Positions 16,099 to 24,719 of a stretch of DNA of 64,000 bases are shown piece by piece. Made by a program: the position numbers and the translations under genes. Within the stretch, counting starts at the first letter, position 1, and each line of letters opens with the position of its first letter. The notes below the pieces were generated by a model, which made no database searches, was not told where the DNA came from, and saw nothing but the letters and a program-made list of their open reading frames with translations. The stretch is from assembly GCF_016862395.1 (NCBI RefSeq), contig NZ_BOMW01000033.1, positions 1 through 64,000 of the forward strand, read 5' to 3'. The stretch is from Actinoplanes siamensis. GTDB lineage: Bacteria > Actinomycetota > Actinomycetes > Mycobacteriales > Micromonosporaceae.

Positions 16099-16935
16099 AT
16101 GGAGAGGTTACCCGCCTCGGCGACCGAGGCTGTCCTGGCCCTGGCCGCCGCGGCGGCCTATCCCCTCTCCGAGGACGTGGAGCTGCGCGTCCGCAACGGC
16201 GGCGGTGAGCACTTCCTGGCCCACGCGCCGGAGGGCAGCCTGGCCGGGTACGCGTTCGCCGAGGACGGCGCCGGCGAGCTGGTCGTCCATCCGGCACACC
16301 GCAGGCAGGGCCACGGCACCGCGCTGCTCGCCGCGATCGGTTCCGGCCCGCTGCAGATCTGGGCGCACGGTGACGATCCCGGCGCCCGTGCCTTCGCCGA
16401 GCGCAACGGTTTCACCCGGGCCCGGGTGCTCTGGCAGATGCGTCGTTCCCTGCTCGAGCCCCTGCCGGACGTGCCGCTGCCGGAGGGCCTGACGATCCGC
16501 GGGTTCCGTCCCGGCTCCGACGAGCAGGCCTGGCTCGAGGTGAACGGCCGGGCCTTCGCGCACCATCCGGAGCAGGGCCGCTGGACCTTGGAGGACCTGC
16601 GGCTGCGTGAGGCGGAGCCCTGGTTCGACCCGGCTGGCTTCCTGCTGGCCGTGGACATCACCGATACCGTGGCCGGCTTCCACTGGACCAAGGTGCACCC
16701 GCCGGCCGGCGACGATCCGGCGCTGGGCGAGATCTACGTGCTCGGAGTGGACCCGTCCGGGCACCGGCGCGGTCTGGGCGCCGCCCTGAGCGTGGCAGGC
16801 CTGCGGCATCTCGCGGACGCCGGCCTGGAGTGGTCGATCCTCTACGTGGACGAGTCGAACGAGGCTGCCGTGAAGCTGTACCGGCGGCTCGGCTTCGAGA
16901 TCCACAAGACGGACGTGAACTACCACCGCGCCTGA
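16099..16935 (+). CDS. mshD: Mycothiol synthase (MshD)
   Basis: A 278-residue protein with two GNAT domains. It acetylates the cysteinyl amine of Cys-GlcN-Ins with acetyl-CoA, the last step of mycothiol synthesis. The first domain has HRRQGHGTALL, the second HRRGLGAALS followed by YVDESNEAAVKLYRRLGF, the usual MshD ending. GFHWTKVHP is also family-specific. It starts 8 bp after glnR and is probably co-transcribed. Its presence confirms a mycothiol-producing actinobacterium. Confidence 0.95.
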   Translation: MERLPASATEAVLALAAAAAYPLSEDVELRVRNGGGEHFLAHAPEGSLAGYAFAEDGAGELVVHPAHRRQGHGTALLAAIGSGPLQIWAHGDDPGARAFAERNGFTRARVLWQMRRSLLEPLPDVPLPEGLTIRGFRPGSDEQAWLEVNGRAFAHHPEQGRWTLEDLRLREAEPWFDPAGFLLAVDITDTVAGFHWTKVHPPAGDDPALGEIYVLGVDPSGHRRGLGAALSVAGLRHLADAGLEWSILYVDESNEAAVKLYRRLGFEIHKTDVNYHRA

Positions 16936-17089
16936 CGGCCGACCGCCCCGCACCGACCCGTGTCGGCGCGTCCCTTGGTAACGCCGCGGACAAGGCACTA
17001 TCTCGCTGCGGTCACGAGGCGACCGGTATATCCGACATTCCGGGTAGGGAGATAGCAGTTCATTCAACCGACAACTGACCCTCAGGGGA

Positions 17090-17157
17090 AGGTCACTTGG
17101 CGGGCCGGACGAGTTCACCCCCGGTTCATTCGCGCCCGACTCACAGGTCACTTGGCG
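17090..17157 (+). repeat. Pair of 13-bp direct repeats flanking the PHO box
   Basis: AGGTCACTTGGCG occurs exactly at 17090-17102 and 17145-17157. The copies are 55 bp apart and bracket the PHO box. They are not part of the known PhoP consensus and may be a second regulator's sites. Confidence 0.8.
17113..17134 (+). promoter_or_regulatory. PHO box (PhoP binding site) upstream of pstS
   Basis: Two adjacent 11-bp direct repeat units, GTTCACCCCCG (17113-17123) and GTTCATTCGCG (17124-17134), match the Streptomyces-type PHO box. A third, isolated unit GTTCATTCAAC lies at 17058-17068. The box sits about 30 bp before a possible -10 (TTAGTT, 17161), so PhoP should activate pst under phosphate limitation. 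Confidence 0.85.
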
Positions 17158-17220
17158 CTCTTAGTTTCTCTTCGAGCCGGTGAGCGACCGGCTGCACTGA
17201 ACCCGAAGGGGACGACAACC

Positions 17221-18321
17221 GTGAAGTTCCAGCGGTCCGGTCTGGTTGCCGGCATTGCTCTGACTGCGACGATCGCGCTCACCGCGTGCGGCTCGGACAA
17301 CGACGGCGGTGACACCGCCACCGGTGCCGCCGCCCCGTCCGCCGGCACCTGCGTTGGTGGCACCATCTCGGCTCAGGGCTCCAGCGCTCAGAAGAACGCC
17401 ATGGACGAGTGGATCAAGGCGTACACCGCCTCCTGCTCGGGCGCGAAGATCGACTACAACCCGAACGGCTCCGGGGCCGGCGTCAAGGCCTTCACCACCG
17501 GCCTCGCCGACTTCGCCGGTTCCGACTCGGCCCTGAAGGACGACGAGCAGAAGACCGCCGACGCCAAGTGCGGCTCGACGGCCATCAACCTGCCGATGGT
17601 GGTCGGCCCGATCGCCGTGGTCTACAACGTTCAGGACGCCGACGGCCTGCAGTTCTCGTCGGCCACCCTCGCCAAGATCTTCTCCGGCAAGATCACCAAG
17701 TGGAACGACCCGGCCATCGCCGCCGAGAACTCCGGCGCCAAGCTGCCGGACGCCACCATCGAGGCGGTCCACCGCGCCGACGAGTCCGGCACCACCGACA
17801 ACTTCACCAAGTACCTGAGCAAGAGCGCCGAGGCCGACTGGACCTACGGCAACGCCAAGGCGTGGGCGGCTCCGGGCGGCACCGGCGCCAACAAGTCGGA
17901 CGGTGTCGCGGCCAAGATCAAGGGCACCCCGAACACCATCTCCTACGTCGAGCTGTCCTTCGCGGAGAACAGCAGCCTGCAGACCGCCAAGATCAAGAAC
18001 GGCGCCGGCGAGTTCACCGAGCTGACCCCCGAGTCGGCCGGCAAGACCATCGAGGGCGCCAAGGTCGCCGGCACCGGTGACGACCTGAAGCTCGACATCG
18101 ACTACAACGCCACCACCGCGGGCGCCTACCCGATCGTCCTGGCCACCTACGAGATCGTCTGCACCAAGTACGCGGACGCCGCGAAGGGCAAGGCGGTCCA
18201 GGGCTTCCTGAAGTACACCACCAGCGCCGAGGGCCAGACCAAGCTGAAGGACCTGGGCTACGCGCCGCTGCCCGAGTCGGTGCGCGCCAAGGTCGCCGCC
18301 TCGGTCGGCAAGATCTCCTGA
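17221..18321 (+). CDS. pstS: Phosphate ABC transporter, substrate-binding lipoprotein (PstS)
   Basis: A 366-residue lipoprotein. The signal peptide ends in the lipobox LTAC with Cys23. It has the PstS hallmarks ISAQGSSAQKNAMDEWI, FAGSDSAL, AINLPMVVGPIAVVYN, SGTTDNFTKYL and YPIVLATYEIVC. It captures phosphate outside the membrane and delivers it to PstC/PstA. The GTG start has AAGGGGAC about 8 nt upstream. It is the first gene of pstSCAB, directly under the PHO box. Confidence 0.95.
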   Translation: MKFQRSGLVAGIALTATIALTACGSDNDGGDTATGAAAPSAGTCVGGTISAQGSSAQKNAMDEWIKAYTASCSGAKIDYNPNGSGAGVKAFTTGLADFAGSDSALKDDEQKTADAKCGSTAINLPMVVGPIAVVYNVQDADGLQFSSATLAKIFSGKITKWNDPAIAAENSGAKLPDATIEAVHRADESGTTDNFTKYLSKSAEADWTYGNAKAWAAPGGTGANKSDGVAAKIKGTPNTISYVELSFAENSSLQTAKIKNGAGEFTELTPESAGKTIEGAKVAGTGDDLKLDIDYNATTAGAYPIVLATYEIVCTKYADAAKGKAVQGFLKYTTSAEGQTKLKDLGYAPLPESVRAKVAASVGKIS

Positions 18322-18366
18322 AACCCCCGGTTCGCACATCCCTCCGAGACGACAGCGAGCGCGTAG

Positions 18367-19437
18367 ATGGGTGACTACCCCTCCCGCTCGGTGAACTCCA
18401 CCGCCGGCCACCTGGGCGTGACTCCCCGTCATGCTCAGGGTGCCGGCTCCGGCGTATCCCCGAGCGCTTACGAAGAGCCCCCGATCGGCGGGGGCGGTGC
18501 CCTGCCGAAGAAGTCCCGGTTCTCCCTGGAGACCGGCTTCCGCGGCCTGTCCACGGCCGCCGGCGCGATGGTGCTGGTCATCATCGTCGCGATCGCCGTC
18601 TTCCTGATCTCGAAGGCGATCCCGGCCATCCAGGCCGACAGCGAGAACTTCCTGACCTACAACCGTTGGAGCCCGAACGAGGCGACCCCGGCCTTCGGCA
18701 TCGCGGTCCTGGCCCTCGGCACGGTGCTGACGTCGCTGATCGCGCTCGTCGTGGCGGTCCCGATCGCGCTGGGGATCGCGCTGTTCCTGACGCACTACGC
18801 CCCGCGCCGGCTGGCCACCCCGCTCGGCTTCGTGATCGACCTGCTCGCCGCGGTGCCCAGCGTGGTCTTCGGACTCTGGGGACGCGACCTGTTCCAGCAG
18901 CCGGTCCGGGACTTCTCGGTCTGGCTCAACCACTACTTCGGCTGGCTGCCGATCTTCGGGGGCGAGGGCCCGTTCGGCCAGTCGCTGATGCTCGGCGGCC
19001 TGGTCCTCGCGATCATGGTGCTGCCGATCGTCACGTCCCTCTCCCGGGAGGTCTTCCAGCAGACCCCGGGGATGAACGAAGAGGCCGCGCTGGCTCTGGG
19101 CGCGACCAAGTGGGAGATGATCCGCACCGCGGTGCTGCCGTACGGCAAGCCCGGTGTGATCGCCGCGGTGATGCTCGGGCTGGGCCGCGCGCTCGGCGAG
19201 ACCATCGCGCTGGCGCTGACTCTCGGCATCACCTGGGAGATCTCCTTCAACCTGATCCAGACCGGCGGCAACTCGATCGCCGCGAACATCGCCAACTCCT
19301 TCAACGAGGCGAACGACACCGGTCGCGGCGCGCTGATCGCCTCCGGCCTGGTGCTGTTCGCGATCACCCTGATCGTCAACATGACGGCGCGGGCGATCAT
19401 CTACCGTCGCCGCGAGTTCCGGGACAGTGCCGCATGA
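18367..19437 (+). CDS. pstC: Phosphate ABC transporter permease PstC
   Basis: A 356-residue protein. About 55 polar N-terminal residues are followed by six membrane segments and the EAALALGATKWEMIRTAVLPYGKPGV cytoplasmic EAA loop that docks PstB. ALGETIALALTLG is typical of PstC. It forms the channel with PstA. The 45-bp gap to pstS has no terminator. Confidence 0.94.
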   Translation: MGDYPSRSVNSTAGHLGVTPRHAQGAGSGVSPSAYEEPPIGGGGALPKKSRFSLETGFRGLSTAAGAMVLVIIVAIAVFLISKAIPAIQADSENFLTYNRWSPNEATPAFGIAVLALGTVLTSLIALVVAVPIALGIALFLTHYAPRRLATPLGFVIDLLAAVPSVVFGLWGRDLFQQPVRDFSVWLNHYFGWLPIFGGEGPFGQSLMLGGLVLAIMVLPIVTSLSREVFQQTPGMNEEAALALGATKWEMIRTAVLPYGKPGVIAAVMLGLGRALGETIALALTLGITWEISFNLIQTGGNSIAANIANSFNEANDTGRGALIASGLVLFAITLIVNMTARAIIYRRREFRDSAA

Positions 19438-19510
19438 GTGAGCGCAGCGAACGCCAGATCAAGCACAGCCCGTCGGCTCCCGCCGCCACGCAGCGGAACG
19501 GGGTGCCGGC

Positions 19511-20596
19511 ATGAGCCTCGTCGATCGCGAGATGCCGCAAGTCGTGATGACGCCGGACAACATCCGCAGCCGCAGATTCCCGCTGGTGGCGAACCTGCTC
19601 GTCGCGGTGGTCGCCTTCGCCGTGTCGGCAGTCGTGGTGCTCACCACCGGCATCGGCAACTGGGTGCTGGTGATCGTGCTCGGTGGCGTGTTGTACCTCG
19701 CCGGCCTCAACTTCGCGGCCGGGCGGGTGGAGGGCAAACGGGCCGCCCGCAACCGGATGTGGCAGGCCGCCATCCACACCGCCTGCCTGCTCGCCGTCCT
19801 GCCGCTCGCCTCGGTGATCTGGACCCTGATCTCCAAGGGCGCCGGCCGGCTCGACGGCGACTTCTTCGGCACCTCGATGGCGAACATCGGCGCCCGGGAC
19901 GCCAACGGCGGCGCCTACCACGCCATCGTCGGCACCCTGGAGCAGGTCGGCATCGCCACCCTGTTCGCCGTGCCGCTCGGCGTGCTCGGCGCGATCTACC
20001 TGGTGGAGTACGGCCGGGGCAGGTTCGCCGGCACGATCCGGTTCTTCGTCGACGTGATGACCGGCATCCCGTCGATCGTCGCGGGTCTGTTCGTCCTCTC
20101 CTTCTGGGTGCTGGTCGTCAGCAAGTGGTTCAACGACGGCAACCCGGAGTACTCCGGGTTCGCCGCCTCCCTGGCGCTGACCGTGCTGATGCTGCCGACC
20201 ATCGTGCGCTCCACCGAGGAGATGCTGCGCCTGGTGCCCGGGCCACTGCGGGAGGGCTCGTACGCGCTCGGCGTCCCGCAGTGGAAGACGATCCTCAAGA
20301 TCGTCCTGCCCACCGCGGCGCCCGGCATCGTCACCGGCGTCATGCTCGCCGTCGCCCGCGCGGCCGGCGAGACGGCCCCGGTCCTGCTGGTCGCGGGTGG
20401 CCTCGCGCGGATCAACTTCGATCCGTTCAGCGGCGGCCAGGCCTCGCTGGCGCTCTACGTGTACCAGCAGGCCGCGGACGCCTCGAAGTTCGCGCCGGCC
20501 CGGGCCTGGACGGCCGCGCTCACCCTGGTGGCGCTCGTGCTGATCCTGACCATCGCCGCCAAGTTGCTCGCCCGTCGCAACAAGTTGACCCGGTAA
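19511..20596 (+). CDS. pstA: Phosphate ABC transporter permease PstA
   Basis: A 361-residue protein with two additional N-terminal membrane segments before the usual six. The core carries TGIPSIVAGLF, the EAA-type loop GSYALGVPQWKTILKIVLPTAAPGIV and RAAGETAPVLL. It pairs with PstC. The 73-bp gap to pstC contains a GTGAGCGCAGCGAACG-like palindromic stretch (around 19437-19452), a type of small repeat frequent in this family of genomes. Confidence 0.94.
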   Translation: MSLVDREMPQVVMTPDNIRSRRFPLVANLLVAVVAFAVSAVVVLTTGIGNWVLVIVLGGVLYLAGLNFAAGRVEGKRAARNRMWQAAIHTACLLAVLPLASVIWTLISKGAGRLDGDFFGTSMANIGARDANGGAYHAIVGTLEQVGIATLFAVPLGVLGAIYLVEYGRGRFAGTIRFFVDVMTGIPSIVAGLFVLSFWVLVVSKWFNDGNPEYSGFAASLALTVLMLPTIVRSTEEMLRLVPGPLREGSYALGVPQWKTILKIVLPTAAPGIVTGVMLAVARAAGETAPVLLVAGGLARINFDPFSGGQASLALYVYQQAADASKFAPARAWTAALTLVALVLILTIAAKLLARRNKLTR

Positions 20597-20608
20597 AGAA
20601 GGTTCCCC

Positions 20609-21385
20609 ATGGCCAAGCGCATCGAGGCGAGCAACGTCTCCTCCTACTACGGCTCCTTCAAGGCGATCGACAACGTCTCCATGACCGTCGAGCCGAAGAC
20701 GATCACCGCCCTGATCGGTCCGTCCGGCTGCGGAAAGTCGACCTTCCTCCGGTCGATCAACCGCATGCACGAGGTCCTGCCGAACGCCCGGATCGAGGGC
20801 CGGCTGACGATCGACGACCAGAACATCTACGACCCGGACGTGGACATCACCGCCGTCCGTCGCATGATCGGCATGGTCTTCCAGCGGCCCAACCCGTTCC
20901 CCACGATGTCGATCTACGAGAACGCGGTGGCCGGTCTCAAGCTCAACGGCGTCAAGAAGAAGTCGCTCCTCGACGACGCCGCCGAGAAGTCGCTGCGCTC
21001 CGCCAACCTGTGGGACGAGGTGAAGGACCGCCTGGACCGGCCCGGCGCCGGGCTCTCCGGCGGTCAGCAGCAGCGCCTCTGCATCGCCCGCACCATCGCG
21101 GTCGAGCCGCAGGTCGTGCTGATGGACGAGCCGTGCTCCGCGCTCGACCCGATCTCGACGCTGGCGATCGAGGACCTGATGTTCAAGCTGAAGGACCGCT
21201 TCACGATCATCATCGTCACGCACAACATGCAGCAGGCCGCCCGGGTCAGCGACAAGACCGGCTTCTTCTCGATCGACAAGACCGGCGAGCCGGGCCGCCT
21301 GATCGAGTACGCCGACACGCAGAAGATCTTCAGCAACCCGTCGCAGAAGAAGACCGAGGATTACATCACCGGGCGATTCGGCTGA
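20609..21385 (+). CDS. pstB: Phosphate ABC transporter ATP-binding protein (PstB)
   Basis: A 258-residue ATPase with Walker [11 protein letters not shown]-loop [17 protein letters not shown]-like segment, signature [14 protein letters not shown], Walker [14 protein letters not shown] and switch His in [10 protein letters not shown]. It powers phosphate import. It starts 12 bp after pstA. No phoU follows; the DUF47 gene at 24720 is the nearest PhoU-fold protein and belongs to Pit. Confidence 0.96.
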   Translation: MAKRIEASNVSSYYGSFKAIDNVSMTVEPKTITALIGPSGCGKSTFLRSINRMHEVLPNARIEGRLTIDDQNIYDPDVDITAVRRMIGMVFQRPNPFPTMSIYENAVAGLKLNGVKKKSLLDDAAEKSLRSANLWDEVKDRLDRPGAGLSGGQQQRLCIARTIAVEPQVVLMDEPCSALDPISTLAIEDLMFKLKDRFTIIIVTHNMQQAARVSDKTGFFSIDKTGEPGRLIEYADTQKIFSNPSQKKTEDYITGRFG

Positions 21386-21395
21386 GTTTGATTGC

Positions 21396-21457
21396 CTGCG
21401 CTCCGCTCGGCGGCATTTCGCTGGGCCTGACTGCCTCGCTCCGCTCGGCGGCATTCC
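21396..21457. repeat. Direct repeats after pstB
   Basis: GCTCCGCTCGGCGGCATT occurs exactly twice, starting near 21399 and 21438, separated by about 39 bp. No coding frame explains it. It is related to the GAGCGCAGCGAACG stretch between pstC and pstA. Confidence 0.6.
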
Positions 21458-21467
21458 GCCCCTTTGG

Positions 21468-21535
21468 GTCGATGCCGAGAGCGCCGAAAAACAACTGCGC
21501 TTCGCTTGTTCTTTTTCGGCGCTCTCGGCATCGAC
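21468..21535. terminator. Perfect 24-bp inverted repeat with A5/T5 core, bidirectional terminator-like
   Basis: Left arm 21468-21491 and right arm 21512-21535 are exact reverse complements over 24 bp, with AAAAA and TTTTT at the loop side and a 20-nt loop. It lies between pstB (plus) and the convergent Nudix gene (minus). It may stop transcription from both sides. It is unusually long for a terminator and the U-run is inside the stem, so a mobile or REP-like origin is also possible. Confidence 0.6.
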
Positions 21536-21541
21536 GGGCGA

Positions 21542-21678
21542 AATGCGTGGTGGTTGCGGTGGGGGGAGCGTGGTTGTGCCGCTTGCTCTCCCGGGCGGGA
21601 TGCGTGGTGGTTGCGGTGGAGGCGGGAGCGTGGTTGTGCCGCTTGTCCTTCCGGGCGGGATGCGTAGTGGTCGGGGGG
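21542..21678. repeat. Tandem repeat of about 59 bp, 2.3 copies
   Basis: Units start with ATGCGTGGTGGTTGCGGTGG at about 21542 and 21600, each containing GGGAGCGTGGTTGTGCCGCTTG and ending in CCGGGCGGG. A partial third unit starts at about 21660. It is non-coding on present evidence and reaches the stop of the Nudix gene. Confidence 0.7.
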
Positions 21679-22461
21679 TTAGAGCGAGAGCGTGGCCGTG
21701 CCGTCCGGGTCGACGTCGATTCGGGGCATCACCGGGGTTGCCGCGTCGCGGTGTTCTGAGGCTGCTACCACGCCGGGGATCGTGCCCGCGGCGGCGATCT
21801 GGTTCAGCGTGTGACGGGTCGGCGGGAGCATCGGCAGATCTGTCGCCTCGGCCGGGTTGATCCAGGCGGTGCGGTCGGCCTCGCCGGAGACGTCGCGGGC
21901 GCTCTGCGACTCGGGCAGCAGCGCGGCGAAGAACCAGGTGTCGAACCGCTTCGGCTCGAACTCCGGGGTGATCCAGCGGGCCCAGGGCAGCAGCAGGTCG
22001 TCGCGCAGCCGCAGGCCGCGCCGGTCCAGCAGCTCCGCCATGGTCAGTTCACGGCGCAGCACCGCCGCCCGGTCCGACTCCCAGGTGGGATCGTCCGCGT
22101 CGGCCACCGTGCGGTCCGGCTCCGCCACAGACCCGGCCAGCACCACGCCGGCCTCCTCGAACAGTTCCCGCGCCGCGGCGCCGACCACCGCCCGGGCCTG
22201 CTCCCCGGACAGGCCGAGACGAGCCGGCCAGTCGTCGCGCAGCGTTTCCGGGCAGTCCGACGGATCCACGGCGCCGCCCGGGAACGCGTACACCCCGCCG
22301 AAGGCCATCGTGGTCCGCCGGCGCAGGACGTACACCTGGAAATCGGGATCCGCGGGTCTGAGCAGGACCACCGTCGCGGCCGGGCGGGCCGGCGCGGGGG
22401 GCCCGGTGAACTCCCGGGCCCTCTGGATCATCGCGGGCGGTAGCGGCATCGGCTCGGTCAC
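21679..22461 (-). CDS. Nudix hydrolase (NUDT19-like)
   Basis: A 260-residue protein. The Nudix box is split by an insertion: GGVYAFPGGAVDPSD is followed some 35 residues later by AARELFEEAGVVL, which carries the metal-binding Glu residues. This long-insert form is typical of NUDT19/CoA-diphosphatase-like members. The pattern PEFEPKRFDTWFFAALLPE also fits. It probably hydrolyses a CoA or nucleotide diphosphate derivative; the substrate is not determinable. GTG 22461 starts 47 bp from the divergent oxidoreductase. Confidence 0.85.
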   Translation of the reverse strand: MTEPMPLPPAMIQRAREFTGPPAPARPAATVVLLRPADPDFQVYVLRRRTTMAFGGVYAFPGGAVDPSDCPETLRDDWPARLGLSGEQARAVVGAAARELFEEAGVVLAGSVAEPDRTVADADDPTWESDRAAVLRRELTMAELLDRRGLRLRDDLLLPWARWITPEFEPKRFDTWFFAALLPESQSARDVSGEADRTAWINPAEATDLPMLPPTRHTLNQIAAAGTIPGVVAASEHRDAATPVMPRIDVDPDGTATLSL

Positions 22462-22492
22462 CGGTCGATCCTGCCACCATGCGCGCCGCGGG

Positions 22493-22505
22493 CGATACGG
22501 TATCG
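22493..22505 (+). promoter_or_regulatory. Palindrome overlapping the leaderless -10 of the oxidoreductase gene
   Basis: CGATAC-G-GTATCG (22493-22505) is a perfect palindrome that contains the -10 TACGGT (22496-22501), 7 nt before ATG 22509. It is a candidate repressor operator. Confidence 0.5.
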
Positions 22506-22508
22506 ATC

Positions 22509-23489
22509 ATGACCAGACAGAACGTTCGCTGGGGAATCCTCGGACCGGGCGGCATCGCCGCCTCCTTCGCCGCGGACCTCCCCCTGGTGCCGGGCGCCGA
22601 GCTGGCCGCTGTCGGCTCGCGTTCCCAGGCGACGGCCGACGCCTTCGCATCGAAGTACGGATTCGCCCGGGCGCACGGCTCCTACGCCGCCCTGGCCGCC
22701 GACGACGAGGTCGACGTGGTCTACGTCGCCACCCCGCACGCCTACCACCACGCCGGCGCCCTGCTGTGCATCGAGGCCGGCAAGCACGTGCTGGTCGAGA
22801 AGCCGATCACGCTGGACCTGCCGACCGCCGCCCAGCTGGTCGAGGCCGCCCGGGCGCACAACGTGTTCCTGATGGAGGCCATGTGGATGCGCTGCAACCC
22901 GGCCATCCGCAAGGCCGCGGAACTGGTCGACGAGGGCGCGATCGGCTGGGTCAGCTCGATCCACGCGGACTTCGGCCTGCAGGGCCCGTTCGCCGCCGAC
23001 CACCGCCTGCGGGCGCCCGAGCTGGGCGGCGGCGCGCTGCTCGACCTCGGCGTCTACCCGATCCACCTGGCCCACCTGTTCATGGGGGTGCCCGCCTCGG
23101 TCCAGGCCTGGGCGCACCTCACCCCGGAGCGCGTCGACGAGCACACCGGTGTCCTGCTCGGCTGGCAGTCCGGCGCGGTGGGGGCTCTGACATGCAGCAT
23201 CAACGGCGCCAGCCGCAACGCCGCGTCGATCACCGGGACGGACGGGCGGATCGACATACCGCCGGGGTTCATGGTGCCCCGCTCGTTCACGCTGAACCGG
23301 CCGAACAAGGCTCCGGAGACGTTCGACTTCGACTTCCCCGGGAACGGGTACCAGTTCGAGGCGGCCGAGGTGCAGCGTTGTCTGCTGGCGGGAGAGTTGG
23401 AGAGTCCGCTGGTCTCGCAGGCGACGACACTCGAGGTGATGAACCTGCTGGACTCGATCCGCGAGCAGATCGGCGTGTTCTACCAGTAG
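22509..23489 (+). CDS. Gfo/Idh/MocA-family oxidoreductase
   Basis: A 326-residue NAD(P)-dependent dehydrogenase. The Rossmann start VRWGILGPGGIAASFAADL, then YVATPHAYHHAGALLCIEAGKHVLVEKP with the catalytic-region EKP motif, and a C-terminal domain with GGGALLDLGVYPIHLAHL (Asp/His pair). This resembles trans-dihydrodiol/xylose dehydrogenase-type members. The substrate is probably a sugar or cyclitol. ATG 22509 is supported by the leaderless -10; a longer frame to 22479 would read through that promoter. Confidence 0.88.
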   Translation: MTRQNVRWGILGPGGIAASFAADLPLVPGAELAAVGSRSQATADAFASKYGFARAHGSYAALAADDEVDVVYVATPHAYHHAGALLCIEAGKHVLVEKPITLDLPTAAQLVEAARAHNVFLMEAMWMRCNPAIRKAAELVDEGAIGWVSSIHADFGLQGPFAADHRLRAPELGGGALLDLGVYPIHLAHLFMGVPASVQAWAHLTPERVDEHTGVLLGWQSGAVGALTCSINGASRNAASITGTDGRIDIPPGFMVPRSFTLNRPNKAPETFDFDFPGNGYQFEAAEVQRCLLAGELESPLVSQATTLEVMNLLDSIREQIGVFYQ

Positions 23490-23512
23490 GCCGCGTTCCG
23501 CCACCCTTGGTC

Positions 23513-23700
23513 GTGCCGGAGGAACCTCCGGGCGCCAGCCGCGCGCGGTGGGCTGACGGTGAGGGGTGCGTCGGCGTGCCGGAGACCTTCGGGCGCCAGC
23601 CGAGCGGCCGGCTGGCGGTGAGGGACGCGTCGGCGTGCCGGAAGCACCCCGGGGTGCCAGTCGCACGCGGTGGGCCGGCGGTGAGCGTGTGTCCGGGGCG
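23513..23700. repeat. Three diverged tandem repeats of about 60 bp
   Basis: Copies start with GTGCCGGA at 23513, 23576 and 23635. Each contains GGGCGCCAG(C/T)C-like and CGGTGAG motifs. The copies differ by substitutions and small indels. They lie between the oxidoreductase and the convergent pit gene and share CGGTGAGGGGTG with the hairpin at 6135. Confidence 0.7.
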
Positions 23701-23708
23701 GGGGTGGG

Positions 23709-24716
23709 TCAGGTGAAGAAGGGGCGGACCACGAAGTAGAGGGCGCAGGCGATCAGGCCCGCCGCCGGGAAGGTGGTGACCCAGGCGATGATGATGTTGC
23801 CGGCCACGTTCCAGCGGACCGCGCTCAGGCGCTTGGTGGCCCCGACGCCCATGATCGCTGAGGTGATCGTGTGGGTGGTGGAGATCGGGGCGTGCAGGAC
23901 CCACGCGTTGAAGTAGAGAACCGAACTCGCCACCGTCTCGGCGGCGAAGCCCTCCGCCGGCCCCAAGTCGATGATCTTGCGGCCGAGGGTGCGGATGATG
24001 CGCCAGCCGCCCGTGTACGTGCCGGCCGCCAGCATCGTCGCGCTGGCCCAGAACACCCATTCCGGGATGTGCGAGGCGTCGCTCTGGTAGCCGCCGCTGT
24101 AGAGGGCCAGCACCACGATGCCCATGGTCTTCGCGGCGTCCTGGGTGCCGTGACCGATCGCCATCAGGGCTGCCGAGAAGGTCTGCGCGCCGCGGAAGCC
24201 GCGGTTCAGCCGGCCGGGGTGACCACGGCGGAAGATCCACATGATCGCGGTCATCGCCAGGAAGCCGAGGATCAGGCCGACGACCGGGGACAGGATCATC
24301 GGGAGCAGGACCTTCTCCACGATGTTGGCCCACTGGACGCCGCCGATGCCGGCCAGCAGGGTGGCGCCGACCAGGCCGCCGAAGAGGGCGTGCGAGGAGC
24401 TGGACGGGAGCCCGAAATACCAGGTGATCAGGTTCCAGGAGATCGCGCCGAGCACGCCGGCGAAGACGATGCCGAGGCTCGGGATGCCGGTGGGCAGCGA
24501 GACCAGGCCGTCGCCGACGGTCTTGGCCACCTCGGTGCCGAAGTGCGCGCCGATGAAGTTGCCGACCGCGGCCATGGCCAGGGCCACCCGTGGCGTGAGC
24601 GCACGGGTGCTGATGCTGGTCGCGATCGCGTTGGCCGCGTCGTGGAAGCCGTTGGTGTAGTCGAACAGCATCGCGGCGACGATCACGGCCAGGACGGCCA
24701 CGAGTTCCGGTGACAA
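23709..24716 (-). CDS. pit: Low-affinity inorganic phosphate transporter (PiT family)
   Basis: A 335-residue permease of about ten membrane segments. Duplicated PiT signature motifs are present: YTNGFHDAANAIATSI with GFHDAAN near the N-terminus and APISTTHTITSAIMGVG in the C-terminal half, plus GLPSSSSHALFGGLVGA. It imports metal-phosphate with protons. TTG 24716 lies 3 nt past the stop of the DUF47 gene, so the two form an operon. Confidence 0.93.
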   Translation of the reverse strand: MSPELVAVLAVIVAAMLFDYTNGFHDAANAIATSISTRALTPRVALAMAAVGNFIGAHFGTEVAKTVGDGLVSLPTGIPSLGIVFAGVLGAISWNLITWYFGLPSSSSHALFGGLVGATLLAGIGGVQWANIVEKVLLPMILSPVVGLILGFLAMTAIMWIFRRGHPGRLNRGFRGAQTFSAALMAIGHGTQDAAKTMGIVVLALYSGGYQSDASHIPEWVFWASATMLAAGTYTGGWRIIRTLGRKIIDLGPAEGFAAETVASSVLYFNAWVLHAPISTTHTITSAIMGVGATKRLSAVRWNVAGNIIIAWVTTFPAAGLIACALYFVVRPFFT

Positions 24717-24719
24717 AAC

